Assembly: GCF_032116555.1 (NCBI RefSeq)
Contig: NZ_CP134949.1
Span: 2,356,001 to 2,420,000, forward strand
Length of the DNA stretch: 64,000 bases
Origin: Halobaculum sp. XH14
Lineage (GTDB): Archaea > Halobacteriota > Halobacteria > Halobacteriales > Haloferacaceae
Direction: 5' to 3'
Part shown: one piece after another, positions 25,711-33,852 of the stretch
Layout: each line of letters begins with the position of its first letter
Numbering within the stretch: the stretch's first letter is position 1
The notes under the pieces: generated by a model
Told to the model about the DNA's origin: nothing
The model's database searches: none
Seen by the model: only the letters and a program-made list of their open reading frames with translations
Program-made: the position numbers and the translations under genes

Positions 25711-26790
25711 TCAGTCCTCGCCGCCGTTCGCCATCGGCTCCGTTCCGCTCCCCTCGTCGCTCCCGTACCGGCGCGCGAGCGTCTTCAGCCCGCCCGCGAC
25801 GCCGTTCTCGAAGAACAGCACCACGACCAGAAGCAGCAGGCCGAACGCCAGCTGCCAGCGGTTGTTGAGCCCGATCTGGGTGATGAACTCGCGGAGGTAG
25901 ACGTAGGTGAACGAGCCGATGGCCGGCCCGAGGAACGACGCCGGGCCGCCGATGACGGTCATGATGACCGGCTCGGCCGACGTGCTCCAGTAGGCGATGC
26001 CCGGGCCGATGCTCCGTTCGAGCACCATCAACAGCGCGCCCGCCAGCCCGGAGAACGCGCCCGAGATGATGAACGTCAGCCACGAGTGGTGGGTGACGTC
26101 GATGCCGAGCGCCTCCGCGCGTCCGGGGTTCTCGCGGATCGCCTTGCAGGTCATGCCGAACGGCGACCTGACGACCCGGTAGAGCGCGTACATCGAGACG
26201 GCGAACACGGCGAGGATGATGAGATAGATGTTCGTGTAGCTCAGGATGTTGATCAGTTCGATCTCCAACCCGAACAGGTTCACCGTCCCGAGGGTGTGGG
26301 TCATCCCGTCGGAGCCGTTCGTCAGCCCGCCGATGTCGTTGTTCGCCATCACGTAGATGGCCATGCTGAACGAGAGCGTGATCATCGCGAAGTAGATCTC
26401 GCGGAGCTGCACGCTCAGGTAGCCGACGAAGGTGGCCAGCAGCGTCGCCACCGCGACGGCGAGGACCAGCCCGACCGCGAAGGAGACGAGCGGTTCGACG
26501 CCGCCGAACGCGGCGAACCCGAGCGCCTCCGACCAGGTGCGGAGCCAGTTGGCGATGAAGTAGCCCGACACCGCGAGGAACATCGCGTGACCGAACGACA
26601 GCAGGCCGGTGTAGCCGTACAGCAGGTTGAACGCCGTCGAGAAGATGGCGAACACCAGCACCTCGGCCAGCAGGAGCTTCTGATACGCGGGCAGCACGAG
26701 CGGTGCGACGACGAGCAGCACCGCCACGCCCGCAAAGAGCAGCGTCGAGCGGTCACCGTCGAGGAGCCGCTCACTGAATCCGTAGCTCAT
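25711..26790 (-). CDS. livM: Branched-chain amino acid-type ABC transporter permease LivM
   Basis: 359-residue permease of the LivM family, with about ten hydrophobic helices. Family landmarks are YGYTGLLSFGHAMFLAVSGYFIANW (about residue 53-77), LRTWSEALGF, RSPFGMTCKAIRENPGRAEALGIDV (about 210-234) and the final helices with GPAIGSFTYVYLRE. It forms the inner-membrane channel with LivH. It lies 27 nt after the substrate-binding protein gene on the same strand. The C-terminal tail is short and charged. The transported ligand is probably a branched-chain amino acid or amide, but the family also takes urea and other amides. Confidence 0.93.
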   Translation of the reverse strand: MSYGFSERLLDGDRSTLLFAGVAVLLVVAPLVLPAYQKLLLAEVLVFAIFSTAFNLLYGYTGLLSFGHAMFLAVSGYFIANWLRTWSEALGFAAFGGVEPLVSFAVGLVLAVAVATLLATFVGYLSVQLREIYFAMITLSFSMAIYVMANNDIGGLTNGSDGMTHTLGTVNLFGLEIELINILSYTNIYLIILAVFAVSMYALYRVVRSPFGMTCKAIRENPGRAEALGIDVTHHSWLTFIISGAFSGLAGALLMVLERSIGPGIAYWSTSAEPVIMTVIGGPASFLGPAIGSFTYVYLREFITQIGLNNRWQLAFGLLLLVVVLFFENGVAGGLKTLARRYGSDEGSGTEPMANGGED

Positions 26791-26817
26791 GTGAGATGGT
26801 GTGTGTCGGTGTCGTGA

Positions 26818-28170
26818 TCAGACGCCCGGCGGCAGGCCGCTGTCGCCGAGCAGGTCGGCCGCAGTCGAGCGATCGAGCGAGTACGTCCGGCTCGGGCTGA
26901 GCCCGACGCCCTCGTAGGGGACGTCGTCGTCGCTGCTCGTCTCGCCGATGACCGTCGGCGCGGTCGCCTGGTGGGAGTCGGCATCGAGCGTCCACTCGCC
27001 GCGGGGGCCGTTGAACGTTGCCCCCTCCAGTTCGCCGATGATGCCGTCGGGTTCGGTCCCGCCCGAGTTCTCGATGGCCCGCTTGTACAGTCGAATGGCC
27101 GACCACGTGCTCGCGCCCGTGAACGATGGGACCCCGATGGTGTCGGTGCCCTCGTACGCGCTCTGGTAGTAGTCGAGGTAGCTGCTGTTCTGCTCGTTGT
27201 CGAACGCGGAGTGCCAGTACCACGAGGAGTAGTGGACGCCCTCGGGCATCGTGTCCCCGAGCGCCTTGAACACGGTCGGGTCCGCGCCGAGCGTGTCGAA
27301 CACGTCGTCGACCTGCTCGAACAGGCCCTGCTCGCTGGCCTGCTGGACGAAGGTGACCGCGTCGCCCGCCCAGAACGAGGTGAACACGAGGTCCGGGTCC
27401 GCGTTGAGCACCTGGTTGATCTGGGGGGTCATGTTGCTGGCCCCGAGATCCGGGAACACCGACTCGACGTACTCGAACTCGCCGCCGAGCGCGTCCGCGT
27501 ACGCCTTGAAGTAGTCCCAGCACTGGGTCCCGTAGGCGTAGTTCGGCCCGATGTTCGCGACGGTCTCGATGCCCTCGAGTTCCTCGACGGCGTATCTCGC
27601 CATCGCGTACGTGTTCGGCGAGGTGTTCGCGTTCGTCCGGAACATCGGCTCGACGTACGCCGACTTCCCGTTCTCGCTCTCGAAGTAGGAGCCGTACGTC
27701 TCCGTGTCGGGCTCGGTCACGTACGGGGTCCCGATGTCGGTCAGGATCATCGGCACGCCCAGGTCGCGGATCGTCGGCGCCGCCTCCAGCGTCTCCCCGG
27801 AGGAGGTGAGCCCGATGAGCGCGTCGACGTTCTCCTGCTGGACGAGGCTCTGGATCTGGGAGGCGGCACCCGAGTCGGCGTGGTCGCGGAAGATGATCTC
27901 CGCGTCCTCGCCGTTGATGCCCCCGTTCTCGTTGACGTAGTCGACGGCGAGCTGGGCACTCGCCTCCGAGGCGCTCCCGAGCGCCTCGGCGAGTCCCGAC
28001 AGAAGATACACCCCGCCGAACGTCACGCCGCCGCCGCCCCCGAGTGGGTTGCCGATACACCCTGCCGTGGAAGCCAGGGTGGCTCCCGCACCCGCCGTCG
28101 TGAGGAACCGCCGTCGGTTCATGCCGCCGTCGTGACCGTTCTCGGACACGTGTGTGTCATGTTCAACCAT
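26818..28170 (-). CDS. livK: ABC transporter substrate-binding lipoprotein LivK-type
   Basis: 450-residue exported receptor. The signal region contains NRRRFLTTAGAGATLASTAGC, with a Tat motif and a lipobox Cys, so it is folded before export and lipid-anchored. A type I periplasmic-binding fold follows (VTFGGVYLLSGLAEALG, then NGGINGEDAEIIFRDHAD and QQENVDALIGLTSSGETLEAAP). The start MVEHDTHV at 28170 is preferred: a GATATTTACG box at about 28205 puts transcription start near 28180, which excludes the ATG at 28197, although Met at 28122 remains possible. It is first in an operon with livM and divergent from livHGF. Confidence 0.9.
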   Translation of the reverse strand: MVEHDTHVSENGHDGGMNRRRFLTTAGAGATLASTAGCIGNPLGGGGGVTFGGVYLLSGLAEALGSASEASAQLAVDYVNENGGINGEDAEIIFRDHADSGAASQIQSLVQQENVDALIGLTSSGETLEAAPTIRDLGVPMILTDIGTPYVTEPDTETYGSYFESENGKSAYVEPMFRTNANTSPNTYAMARYAVEELEGIETVANIGPNYAYGTQCWDYFKAYADALGGEFEYVESVFPDLGASNMTPQINQVLNADPDLVFTSFWAGDAVTFVQQASEQGLFEQVDDVFDTLGADPTVFKALGDTMPEGVHYSSWYWHSAFDNEQNSSYLDYYQSAYEGTDTIGVPSFTGASTWSAIRLYKRAIENSGGTEPDGIIGELEGATFNGPRGEWTLDADSHQATAPTVIGETSSDDDVPYEGVGLSPSRTYSLDRSTAADLLGDSGLPPGV

Positions 28171-28339
28171 GGCAGTCGGGAATGACATGCCCGGCACTAC
28201 GTAAATATCCCCGGGTTCATATCTTAACCCGATTCTATTCGACGCCCGTATATTAGCTACAGAGGCCCCATAACGCCCGAATCAAATATTTCGCCGATCG
28301 CGGCGCAAGGTTTAATCGGTACGTCTGGTAGTGGTTGGT
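28171..28339. promoter_or_regulatory. Divergent promoter region of the liv transporter
   Basis: The 169 nt between livK (minus strand) and livH (plus strand) is AT-rich relative to both. A GATATTTACG box near 28205 serves livK. A GGTTTAATCGG box near 28307-28317 serves livH, about 27 nt before its ATG. Both halves of the transporter can therefore be controlled from one place. Confidence 0.6.
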
Positions 28340-29221
28340 ATGGTAGACCCTGTGTTGGTCGCAAACCAGATACTTACCGGGCTCAGCATCGGCAGTCGCC
28401 TCTTCCTGGTGGCGGTCGGGTTGACGCTCATCTTCGGCGTGCTCGACGTGCTGAACTTCACGCACGGGGTACTGTACATGATCGGCGCCTACGTCGCCAT
28501 CCAGGTGGTGACGGGGCTCGTGGGGAACTTCTGGGTGGCGCTCGTCGTGGCGGCGCTCGTCGTCGGCCTCATCGGCGTGGTGCTCGAGTCGGTGTTCATC
28601 CGCCGGGTCTACGACCGGGAACCGCTGGACCAGTTGCTCCTCACGTTCGCGTTCGTTCTCATCCTGACCGACCTCGTCAGGATCACGTTCGGCTCGCTGG
28701 GGACGGCGATCCAGGAGCCGGACGTGTTCAACTTCACCGTCCAGTTCACGGGGAACGTCGGCATCTCGGGCTACCGCCTGTTCGTCATCGCGCTCTCGAT
28801 CTTGACGATGGCCGCGCTGTTTTTCACCCTCCAGCGGACGAACATCGGCCGGATGGTGCGGGCCACCTCCTCGGACCGGGACATGGCGCGCCTGCTCGGC
28901 ATCGACGTGCCGAAGCTGTACACGGGCGTCTTCTTCGTCGGCGCGGTACTGGCCGGCCTCGCGGGCGGCATCTCCGCGCCGCTGCAGGCCGTGACGACCG
29001 AGGCCGGCAACCAGGTGATCATCCAGGCGTTCGTCATCACGGTCATCGGCGGGCTGGGGTCGTTCGTCGGCGCGTTCATCGGCGCGTACCTCATCGGCAT
29101 CCTGATCGCGGTCGGATCGCTCTGGATCACGGGTGGGGGACAGCTGTTCCCGTTCGTGGCGATGATCCTCGTGCTCGTCCTGAAACCGCAGGGACTGTTC
29201 GGGGAGGCGGTGGAAGCATGA
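28340..29221 (+). CDS. livH: Branched-chain amino acid-type ABC transporter permease LivH
   Basis: 293-residue permease of the LivH family, with about eight hydrophobic helices. Recognisable are VGLTLIFGVLDVLNFTHGVLYMIGAYVA (about residues 25-52), VRATSSDRDMARLLGID (the cytoplasmic coupling loop, about 175-191) and GAVLAGLAGGISAPLQAVTTE. Start is ATG at 28340. An upstream GTG at 28331 is less likely, because a TTTAATC box lies about 27 nt before the ATG. Its stop overlaps the livG start as ATGA. Together with LivM it forms the membrane pore. Confidence 0.94.
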   Translation: MVDPVLVANQILTGLSIGSRLFLVAVGLTLIFGVLDVLNFTHGVLYMIGAYVAIQVVTGLVGNFWVALVVAALVVGLIGVVLESVFIRRVYDREPLDQLLLTFAFVLILTDLVRITFGSLGTAIQEPDVFNFTVQFTGNVGISGYRLFVIALSILTMAALFFTLQRTNIGRMVRATSSDRDMARLLGIDVPKLYTGVFFVGAVLAGLAGGISAPLQAVTTEAGNQVIIQAFVITVIGGLGSFVGAFIGAYLIGILIAVGSLWITGGGQLFPFVAMILVLVLKPQGLFGEAVEA

Positions 29222-30000
29222 ACGCGGACGCCGACGCCGTGCTGGAGACGGACGGGCTCCGCCGGGAGTTCGGGAAGCTCGTCGCCGTCGACGACGTCTC
29301 GGTCACCGTCCGGGACACGGAGATCACCAGCATCATCGGCCCGAACGGCGCGGGCAAGACGACGTTCTACAGCATGCTCGCCGGCCAGCTCGATCCGAGC
29401 GCGGGCTCGGTCCGCATTCGCCCGCGCGGGGAGTCGGGGCTCAGCGACGTGACCGGGATGGAGCCCTACGAGATCAACCGACTCGGGCTCGCGCGCGCGT
29501 TCCAGATCAACAACGTGTTCGAGGGGCTGACGGTGCTCGACAACGTCCGCATCGCGCGCATCTCGCGGGAGGGGCGCATCACCGACCTCACCGCCGTCGC
29601 CACCGAGGACGAGGAGCTCACGGAGGGCGCCCGGGAGGTGCTCGAACTGACGAACCTGACCGAGGTCGCCGACCAGGAGGTGGCGAACCTCTCGCACGGC
29701 GACGTCCGGAAGGTCGAGATCGCGCTCGCGCTCGGCACTGACCCGTCGGTCGTGCTGCTCGACGAGCCGACCGCGGGCATGAACGCGACCGAGACGGCGA
29801 AGATGGTCGACCTGATCCGGGACCTTGACGAGCACACCGACACGACGTTCCTGCTGACCGAACACGACATGGAGGTCGTACTCGGCATCTCGGACCGCAT
29901 CCTCGTGCTGGACAACGGCGCGCTCATCACCGAGGGCACGCCCGACGAGGTGATGGCCGACGAGCGCGTCCGCGAGGCGTACCTGGGGGGTGAGAACTGA
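29218..30000 (+). CDS. livG: ABC transporter ATP-binding protein LivG
   Basis: 260-residue ATPase of the Liv transporter. Walker A is GPNGAGKTT (about residue 41), the signature is LSHGDVRKVEIALAL in place of the textbook LSGGQ, which is normal for LivG, and Walker B with its switch follows as VVLLDEPTAGMN and the H-loop LLTEHDM. It couples ATP hydrolysis to the permeases. The ATG at 29218 overlaps the livH stop, and the stop at 30000 overlaps the livF start, so the three genes are translationally coupled. Confidence 0.95.
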   Translation: MNADADAVLETDGLRREFGKLVAVDDVSVTVRDTEITSIIGPNGAGKTTFYSMLAGQLDPSAGSVRIRPRGESGLSDVTGMEPYEINRLGLARAFQINNVFEGLTVLDNVRIARISREGRITDLTAVATEDEELTEGAREVLELTNLTEVADQEVANLSHGDVRKVEIALALGTDPSVVLLDEPTAGMNATETAKMVDLIRDLDEHTDTTFLLTEHDMEVVLGISDRILVLDNGALITEGTPDEVMADERVREAYLGGEN

Positions 30001-30716
30001 TGTCCGTGCTCGAACTCGAGGACGTGAACGCGTTCTACGGCAACAGCCACATCCTGTTCGACCTGGACCTGACGGTCGAGGAGGGGGAAGTGGTCGCCCT
30101 GCTGGGCCGAAACGGCGCGGGCAAGACGACGACGCTCCGGGCGATCACCGGCACGGTTCCGCGCCGCGAGGGCCGCATCGACTACCGCGGGCAGGACATC
30201 ACGGACGAGTCGGTCGACGACATCAGCGACATGGGCGTGAAGCTCGTCCCGGAGGAGCGGCGCGTGTTCCCGACGCTGACGGTCCACGAGAACCTGCAGG
30301 TCGCCCGCGATGCCTGCGAGACGCCCCGCGAGATCGACGAGATGTACGACATCTTCCCCGCACTGAGCGATCTCAGGGGCAACGACGCCCGGAACCTCTC
30401 GGGCGGGGAACAGCAGATGCTCTCGGTCGCCCGCGCGCTCGTGCAGGACCCGGACCTGCTGTTGCTCGACGAGCCGACCGAGGGGCTCGCGCCGGTCATC
30501 GTCGACGACCTCCGCGAGGTGTTCGCCGACGTCGTCCAGCGCGACGTGACGGTGTTCATCACCGAGCAGAACGTGGAGTTCGCGCTGGAGCTCTCGGAAC
30601 GCGCCTACATCATCGAGAAGGGCGCGAACGCCTGGGAGGGGAGCATCGACGAACTGGAGGAGCAGGAGGACCTGCTGGACGAGTACCTCTCGGTGTCGAC
30701 CGCCGAGGCGGACTGA
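30000..30716 (+). CDS. livF: ABC transporter ATP-binding protein LivF
   Basis: 238-residue second ATPase of the Liv transporter. Walker A is GRNGAGKTT (about residue 36), signature LSGGEQQMLSVARAL (about 132), Walker B LLLLDEPTEGLAP and H-loop equivalent FITEQNVEFAL, with Gln in the position of the usual His as in many LivF proteins. It pairs with LivG to form the nucleotide-binding heterodimer. The start codon overlaps the livG stop (TGATG). The operon ends here, 90 nt before the VapBC genes. Confidence 0.95.
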   Translation: MSVLELEDVNAFYGNSHILFDLDLTVEEGEVVALLGRNGAGKTTTLRAITGTVPRREGRIDYRGQDITDESVDDISDMGVKLVPEERRVFPTLTVHENLQVARDACETPREIDEMYDIFPALSDLRGNDARNLSGGEQQMLSVARALVQDPDLLLLDEPTEGLAPVIVDDLREVFADVVQRDVTVFITEQNVEFALELSERAYIIEKGANAWEGSIDELEEQEDLLDEYLSVSTAEAD

Positions 30717-30792
30717 GTCGACGAGTCGAGTAGCCAGCTCCCACGGACGTGGGGCGGACCGAAGCGACGGCGGGGAAGCACTTTTCACCGGC

Positions 30793-30810
30793 TGCATACA
30801 ACCGTATGCA
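30793..30810. promoter_or_regulatory. Palindrome over the vapB start, probable operator
   Basis: TGCATAC-AACC-GTATGCA, a perfect 7-bp inverted repeat with a 4-nt spacer, covers the ATG at 30806. VapB antitoxins commonly bind such a site to repress their own operon, so this is the probable autoregulatory operator. Confidence 0.55.
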
Positions 30811-31048
30811 CATGTCGAAGAGCATCCGGCTCTCGGAGGACGCTTACGACCGCCTCGCCGCTCACAAGCGGGAGGACGAGACGTTCTCCGAGGTGATCCT
30901 CCGACTCGCCGGCGAGCGGTCGCTCCTCGAACTCGCCGGCATCCTCTCCGACGAGGAGGCCGAGGCTCTCCGGAACGCCGTCGACGAGCGCCGGACCCGC
31001 CGTCGCGAGGAACTCGACGGAATCGCCGAGGAACTGCAGGGGGCCTGA
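30806..31048 (+). CDS. vapB: VapB-type antitoxin
   Basis: 80-residue antitoxin. The N-terminal part (MSKSIRLSEDAYDRLAAHKRED) is a ribbon-helix-helix DNA-binding unit as in archaeal VapB (DUF217-type) antitoxins. The C-terminal part (AEALRNAVDERRTRRREELDGIAEEL) is a charged helix that should wrap the toxin. Start is ATG at 30806, or ATG at 30812 (MSKS) if the first is skipped. A perfect palindrome overlaps the start. The stop lies 1 nt before the GTG of the toxin gene. Confidence 0.85.
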   Translation: MHMSKSIRLSEDAYDRLAAHKREDETFSEVILRLAGERSLLELAGILSDEEAEALRNAVDERRTRRREELDGIAEELQGA

Positions 31049-31049
31049 C

Positions 31050-31439
31050 GTGCTGCTCGACACGTCGTTTCTGATCGACCTCATGAACGGCGACGAGGGC
31101 GCCGTCGAGACGGCTCGTGAACTGGAGACCGATCTGGTCCAGCAACGCCTCTCCGCGATGACGCTGTTCGAACTGTACCACGGCGTCGCTCGCTCGACAC
31201 AGTCGGCCGACGAACGGGAGAAGATCGAGAACGTCCTCGCCTCCAAGCCTGTACATCCCGCCGGCGAGGCCGTCATGCGGAAAGCAGGCCGGATCTCCGG
31301 TGAACTCGTGAACGACGGTGCTGCCGTCGGGGATGGGGACGCGATCATCGGGGCGACCGCGGACGTCGTGGACGAGCCTGTGCTCACCCGGAACGTGGAC
31401 GACTTCGAACGGCTCGGCGTCGAGACCGAGACCTACTGA
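31050..31439 (+). CDS. vapC: VapC-type PIN domain toxin
   Basis: 129-residue PIN-domain ribonuclease. The acidic residues of the active site are visible: Asp4 in MLLDTSFLIDLMNG, Glu near 45 in MTLFELYHG, and Asp near 94 in GDGDAIIGATA, with further acidic residues in VDDFERLG near the C-terminus. VapC toxins usually cleave tRNA or rRNA and stop translation unless bound by VapB. The start is GTG at 31050, 1 nt after the vapB stop, so the pair is cotranscribed. Confidence 0.92.
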   Translation: MLLDTSFLIDLMNGDEGAVETARELETDLVQQRLSAMTLFELYHGVARSTQSADEREKIENVLASKPVHPAGEAVMRKAGRISGELVNDGAAVGDGDAIIGATADVVDEPVLTRNVDDFERLGVETETY

Positions 31440-31528
31440 GCACAGGTGGTTGCGACGGAGGCTCGGGCGAGCACCGGGGTCGCGCCGGACGTGTCGGGCC
31501 CGGCGACCGTGGTCCGCCCCGCCGTTCA

Positions 31529-31543
31529 CTTTCACTCCGTACC
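31529..31543 (+). promoter_or_regulatory. TTCACTTTCACTCCG element before the 31581 gene
   Basis: Plus-strand 15-mer followed by a GTTAAATC box (about 31546-31555) placed 27-30 nt before the ATG at 31581. The same 15-mer precedes the gene at 25490, with the same order of element, TATA region and start. Confidence 0.4.
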
Positions 31544-31580
31544 GCCCGTTAAATCACGTGCGGGCCCTGCCAACTGTACC

Positions 31581-31796
31581 ATGGAGCGGTACAGGACGGT
31601 CACCCAACACGACGTCGTCCCGTGTCCCGAGTGTGGAGCGGACCTCACCGTCGTCAGTAGCGTCATCCCGGAGAATCGACCCTACGTGTGCTCGCAGTGC
31701 GAGGCGGTCCTCGGCTCGACGCGCGGGCATCTGAAGCCGGGGCAGGTGCGGGTCCGGTCCGGAGAGTCGAATGCTCGGCGTTTACGACTGCGGTGA
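31581..31796 (+). CDS. Small zinc-ribbon protein at the island border
   Basis: 71-residue protein [19 protein letters not shown]. Two CxxC knuckles, CPEC and CSQC, are 22 residues apart and should bind one zinc ion. The rest ([23 protein letters not shown]) is basic and could touch nucleic acid. A GTTAAATC box about 27 nt upstream supports the start at 31581. Its last 15 nt overlap the 3' end of the convergent integrase gene, so the end of this gene may have been formed or altered by integration. Function unknown. Confidence 0.65.
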   Translation: MERYRTVTQHDVVPCPECGADLTVVSSVIPENRPYVCSQCEAVLGSTRGHLKPGQVRVRSGESNARRLRLR

Positions 31797-32949
31797 GGCG
31801 ACGCTGAATCGGATGCAACGAGGACCGGCCGGGATGCAGCTACGGGCTCCTTCGAAAGCGAGAACTTCGGGGATGGACTCGCTGGCGGTTGCCGGATTGG
31901 AAGCGCGACACCCCGCCGCAGGAGCGTGGTTACCATGCCGATACCTCGCCATCAAACGTCGGCGGACCTCCATCTTCTCGCGCTCGGACCGCTTGTCGTA
32001 GTGCTTGTCGAGGATCGGCTCGGTCACGTCCATCCGCTCGCTCACGAGTTCCTTCGGAACACCCTCGTTCAGGTCGCGGGAGATAGCTCCCTTCCGAAGC
32101 GGGTGCGGCGAGACGGACGACGGGCAGCGACTAGCCGTCTTCTGGTTATCCATCGCCTCGCACGTCTCGGGGTCCCTGTCGTACGGGCAACCGCCGATGA
32201 CGCACGGCCGGGAAACGCGGTCCACCGTCTCTCGGATGCTCGTTTTGCTCAGCCGTCCGCTTCTCGACGAGGTGATCAGCGGTCGCCGGTCGTTCTCATC
32301 GGTCACATTCGTACGGTTCCGAGCGAGGTAGTCGTCGACGGCCGCCGCCACGGATGGCGGCAGAGCAACGTCCCGCTGGCCGCGATCCTCGTTCTTGAGC
32401 GTGGTTGCCGGCGGTCGGTGACGCAGCTCGATGCACGGCTCGTCCGCGTCGTAGTCGCCCACGTCGAGGCCGTGCAGCGCGCCCATCCGCATTCCGGTGT
32501 GCCAGAGCAGCAGGTAGATCACATGGTCACGGCTGGCGTAGCGGAACGTCTCCAGGTAGTCGAGAATCTCGTTCGCGGGCTCGGTGCGGAGCACGTCGCT
32601 GTTCGTCTCATCCTCGGGCGAGACCTCCGGCATCGGGACGTGCTCGCGCAGTCCCTCCTCGCAAGCGTCGACGGAGTGCCAGAAGTCCAGCGCAACGCGG
32701 AGCGTCGCGAGGTGATTCTTCAGCGTCACCGACTTCACCGCTCCCTTCCGGTAGTTGTAGAACCGGAACAGGTCACGACCGGAGAGGTCGTTCAGGTTCT
32801 CGATTCCGTTCTCGTTGCAGAACTCGAGGAACGGGCACAGCCGGTACTGCTTGTTTTCGACCGTGTGCTCACTATCCTTGCCGTCGCGGCTTTTCGAGAG
32901 ACCACTCGATACCCTCCTCGGGTGAGAGGGGTTCGAGATCGTCACTCAT
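31782..32949 (-). pseudogene. Tyrosine integrase with an N-terminal frameshift
   Basis: Phage-type tyrosine recombinase. The catalytic domain is intact: Arg in HTGMRMG, HPLRKG as HxxR, and Tyr in [10 protein letters not shown]. The natural start appears to be ATG at 32949, reading [20 protein letters not shown], a typical haloarchaeal integrase opening, but this frame hits TAG soon after. The true continuation ([17 protein letters not shown]) is in a different frame, so one base seems lost near 32895. Without this the only start is GTG at 32945 with an odd N-terminus. It may be inactive, or produced by alternative initiation. The C-terminus extends about 50 residues beyond relatives. Confidence 0.8.
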
Positions 32950-33281
32950 CGACCGGCACCTCAGTTGCGTTCGGGGACATCAGCACGTCTGGCTGATGGG
33001 GTGTGTCTGGAAGTATTCGATCACCCTTGCAACGGTGAAAGTAAATCCACTTTCACCGCGCAGGGCGGTGGCTGTACCATCGAACTGCTACGCCGTCGTC
33101 GGGGGATTCATGCGTCCCCAGCGGGATTACTGACATGGCTTTCGTGCCTCAGTCACGGAAGCCAACGCGGATCCGCTGGCCTAACAGCGGGGTCCGCTTG
33201 CGTTCTACGGTGGACCCATCGACGAGCGACGAGTCCGCGAGATGCTTCCGTTGACAGGTCCACCGTAGGCGTTCACATTGA

Positions 33282-33298
33282 ATCTACTGACAGTAGAT
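33282..33298. promoter_or_regulatory. Operator-like palindrome 1 of the island repressor
   Basis: ATCTACTG-A-CAGTAGAT, perfect 8-bp arms around one base, ending about 60 nt before the ATG at 33361. Its symmetry and position suggest a dimeric repressor site. Confidence 0.5.
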
Positions 33299-33304
33299 GC
33301 TGAA

Positions 33305-33327
33305 AGTATGTACTGATTAGACATACT
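33305..33327. promoter_or_regulatory. Operator-like palindrome 2, over the TATA box
   Basis: AGTATGT and ACATACT, 7-bp arms 9 nt apart. The right arm overlaps ACTATAA (33325-33331), the likely TATA box of the winged-helix gene. Binding here would block transcription factor access, which is consistent with self-repression. Confidence 0.5.
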
Positions 33328-33360
33328 ATAACGACAAACACGCCTATGTACTATCGGTAT

Positions 33361-33678
33361 ATGTGGTCCTCTACAGGGGACTCAGACGTGAAGCTCGTAC
33401 AGCCTACCGGTTTTGAAATCTTGTCCACTCTCGAGGAGACTGGCCGGAACGTCGCCTCAAATATCGCACTTCACACCGAAAGGGACCGGAACTACCTCAA
33501 CACCCGATTTCCTCAGCTGATGGATTACGGATTGGTCGAGAAGATCGGCCCCAGTGAAAACAGCGGTTTGTACGAAATCACAGATCGGGGTAAGGCCGTG
33601 GTTAGGCTACGGGACAAATACGACGATACCGAGGAATTTGAGCAGCTGGTCGAGTCGTACCTTTCGGACGAACTGTAA
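33361..33678 (+). CDS. Winged-helix repressor, PhiH1-like
   Basis: 105-residue DNA-binding protein with a winged helix domain (ILSTLEETGRNVASNIALHTERDRNYLNTRFPQLMDYGLVEKIGP) followed by the wing NSGLYEITDRGKAVVRLRDKYDD. This resembles PhiH1-type haloarchaeal virus repressors and related small regulators. Inside an integrated element it probably keeps the element's genes silent. Start at 33361 (MWSSTGDSDVK) is about 30 nt from the ACTATAA box; ATG at 33346 is the alternative. Two operator-like palindromes lie directly upstream, so it probably represses itself. Confidence 0.75.
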   Translation: MWSSTGDSDVKLVQPTGFEILSTLEETGRNVASNIALHTERDRNYLNTRFPQLMDYGLVEKIGPSENSGLYEITDRGKAVVRLRDKYDDTEEFEQLVESYLSDEL

Positions 33679-33852
33679 ACGGGAGGCGGGCGCTCGGACC
33701 CGCAGGGGGCCTCTCGCGCCGCCTCCTCAACCGGGCGCTAACGCTATTGATGGAGCGAGAGATGCACGTCGAACGCGCCCCGCATGGAGTTACGCGGGGA
33801 ACAGGTGCGGGACGATTGCTAAGTGTAGAGGAACAAGATACTGCGTCGGATC

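Larger units (their letters stand above)
32950..33360. promoter_or_regulatory. Non-coding stretch with several palindromes
   Basis: No gene is supported here. It contains a 10-bp inverted repeat CGGTGAAAGT-AAATCC-ACTTTCACCG at 33033-33058, an 11-bp pair CTACGGTGGAC at 33205-33215 and GTCCACCGTAG at 33258-33268, ATCTACTG-A-CAGTAGAT at 33282-33298, and AGTATGT...ACATACT at 33305-33327, the last overlapping the probable TATA box of the repressor gene that follows. Confidence 0.65.

Noticed and set aside
31741-31800. Possible second copy of the tRNA-Ala 3' end as an attachment site
   Set aside because: No match to the terminal 20 nt of the tRNA was found near the integrase end, so the left boundary of the second island is not claimed.
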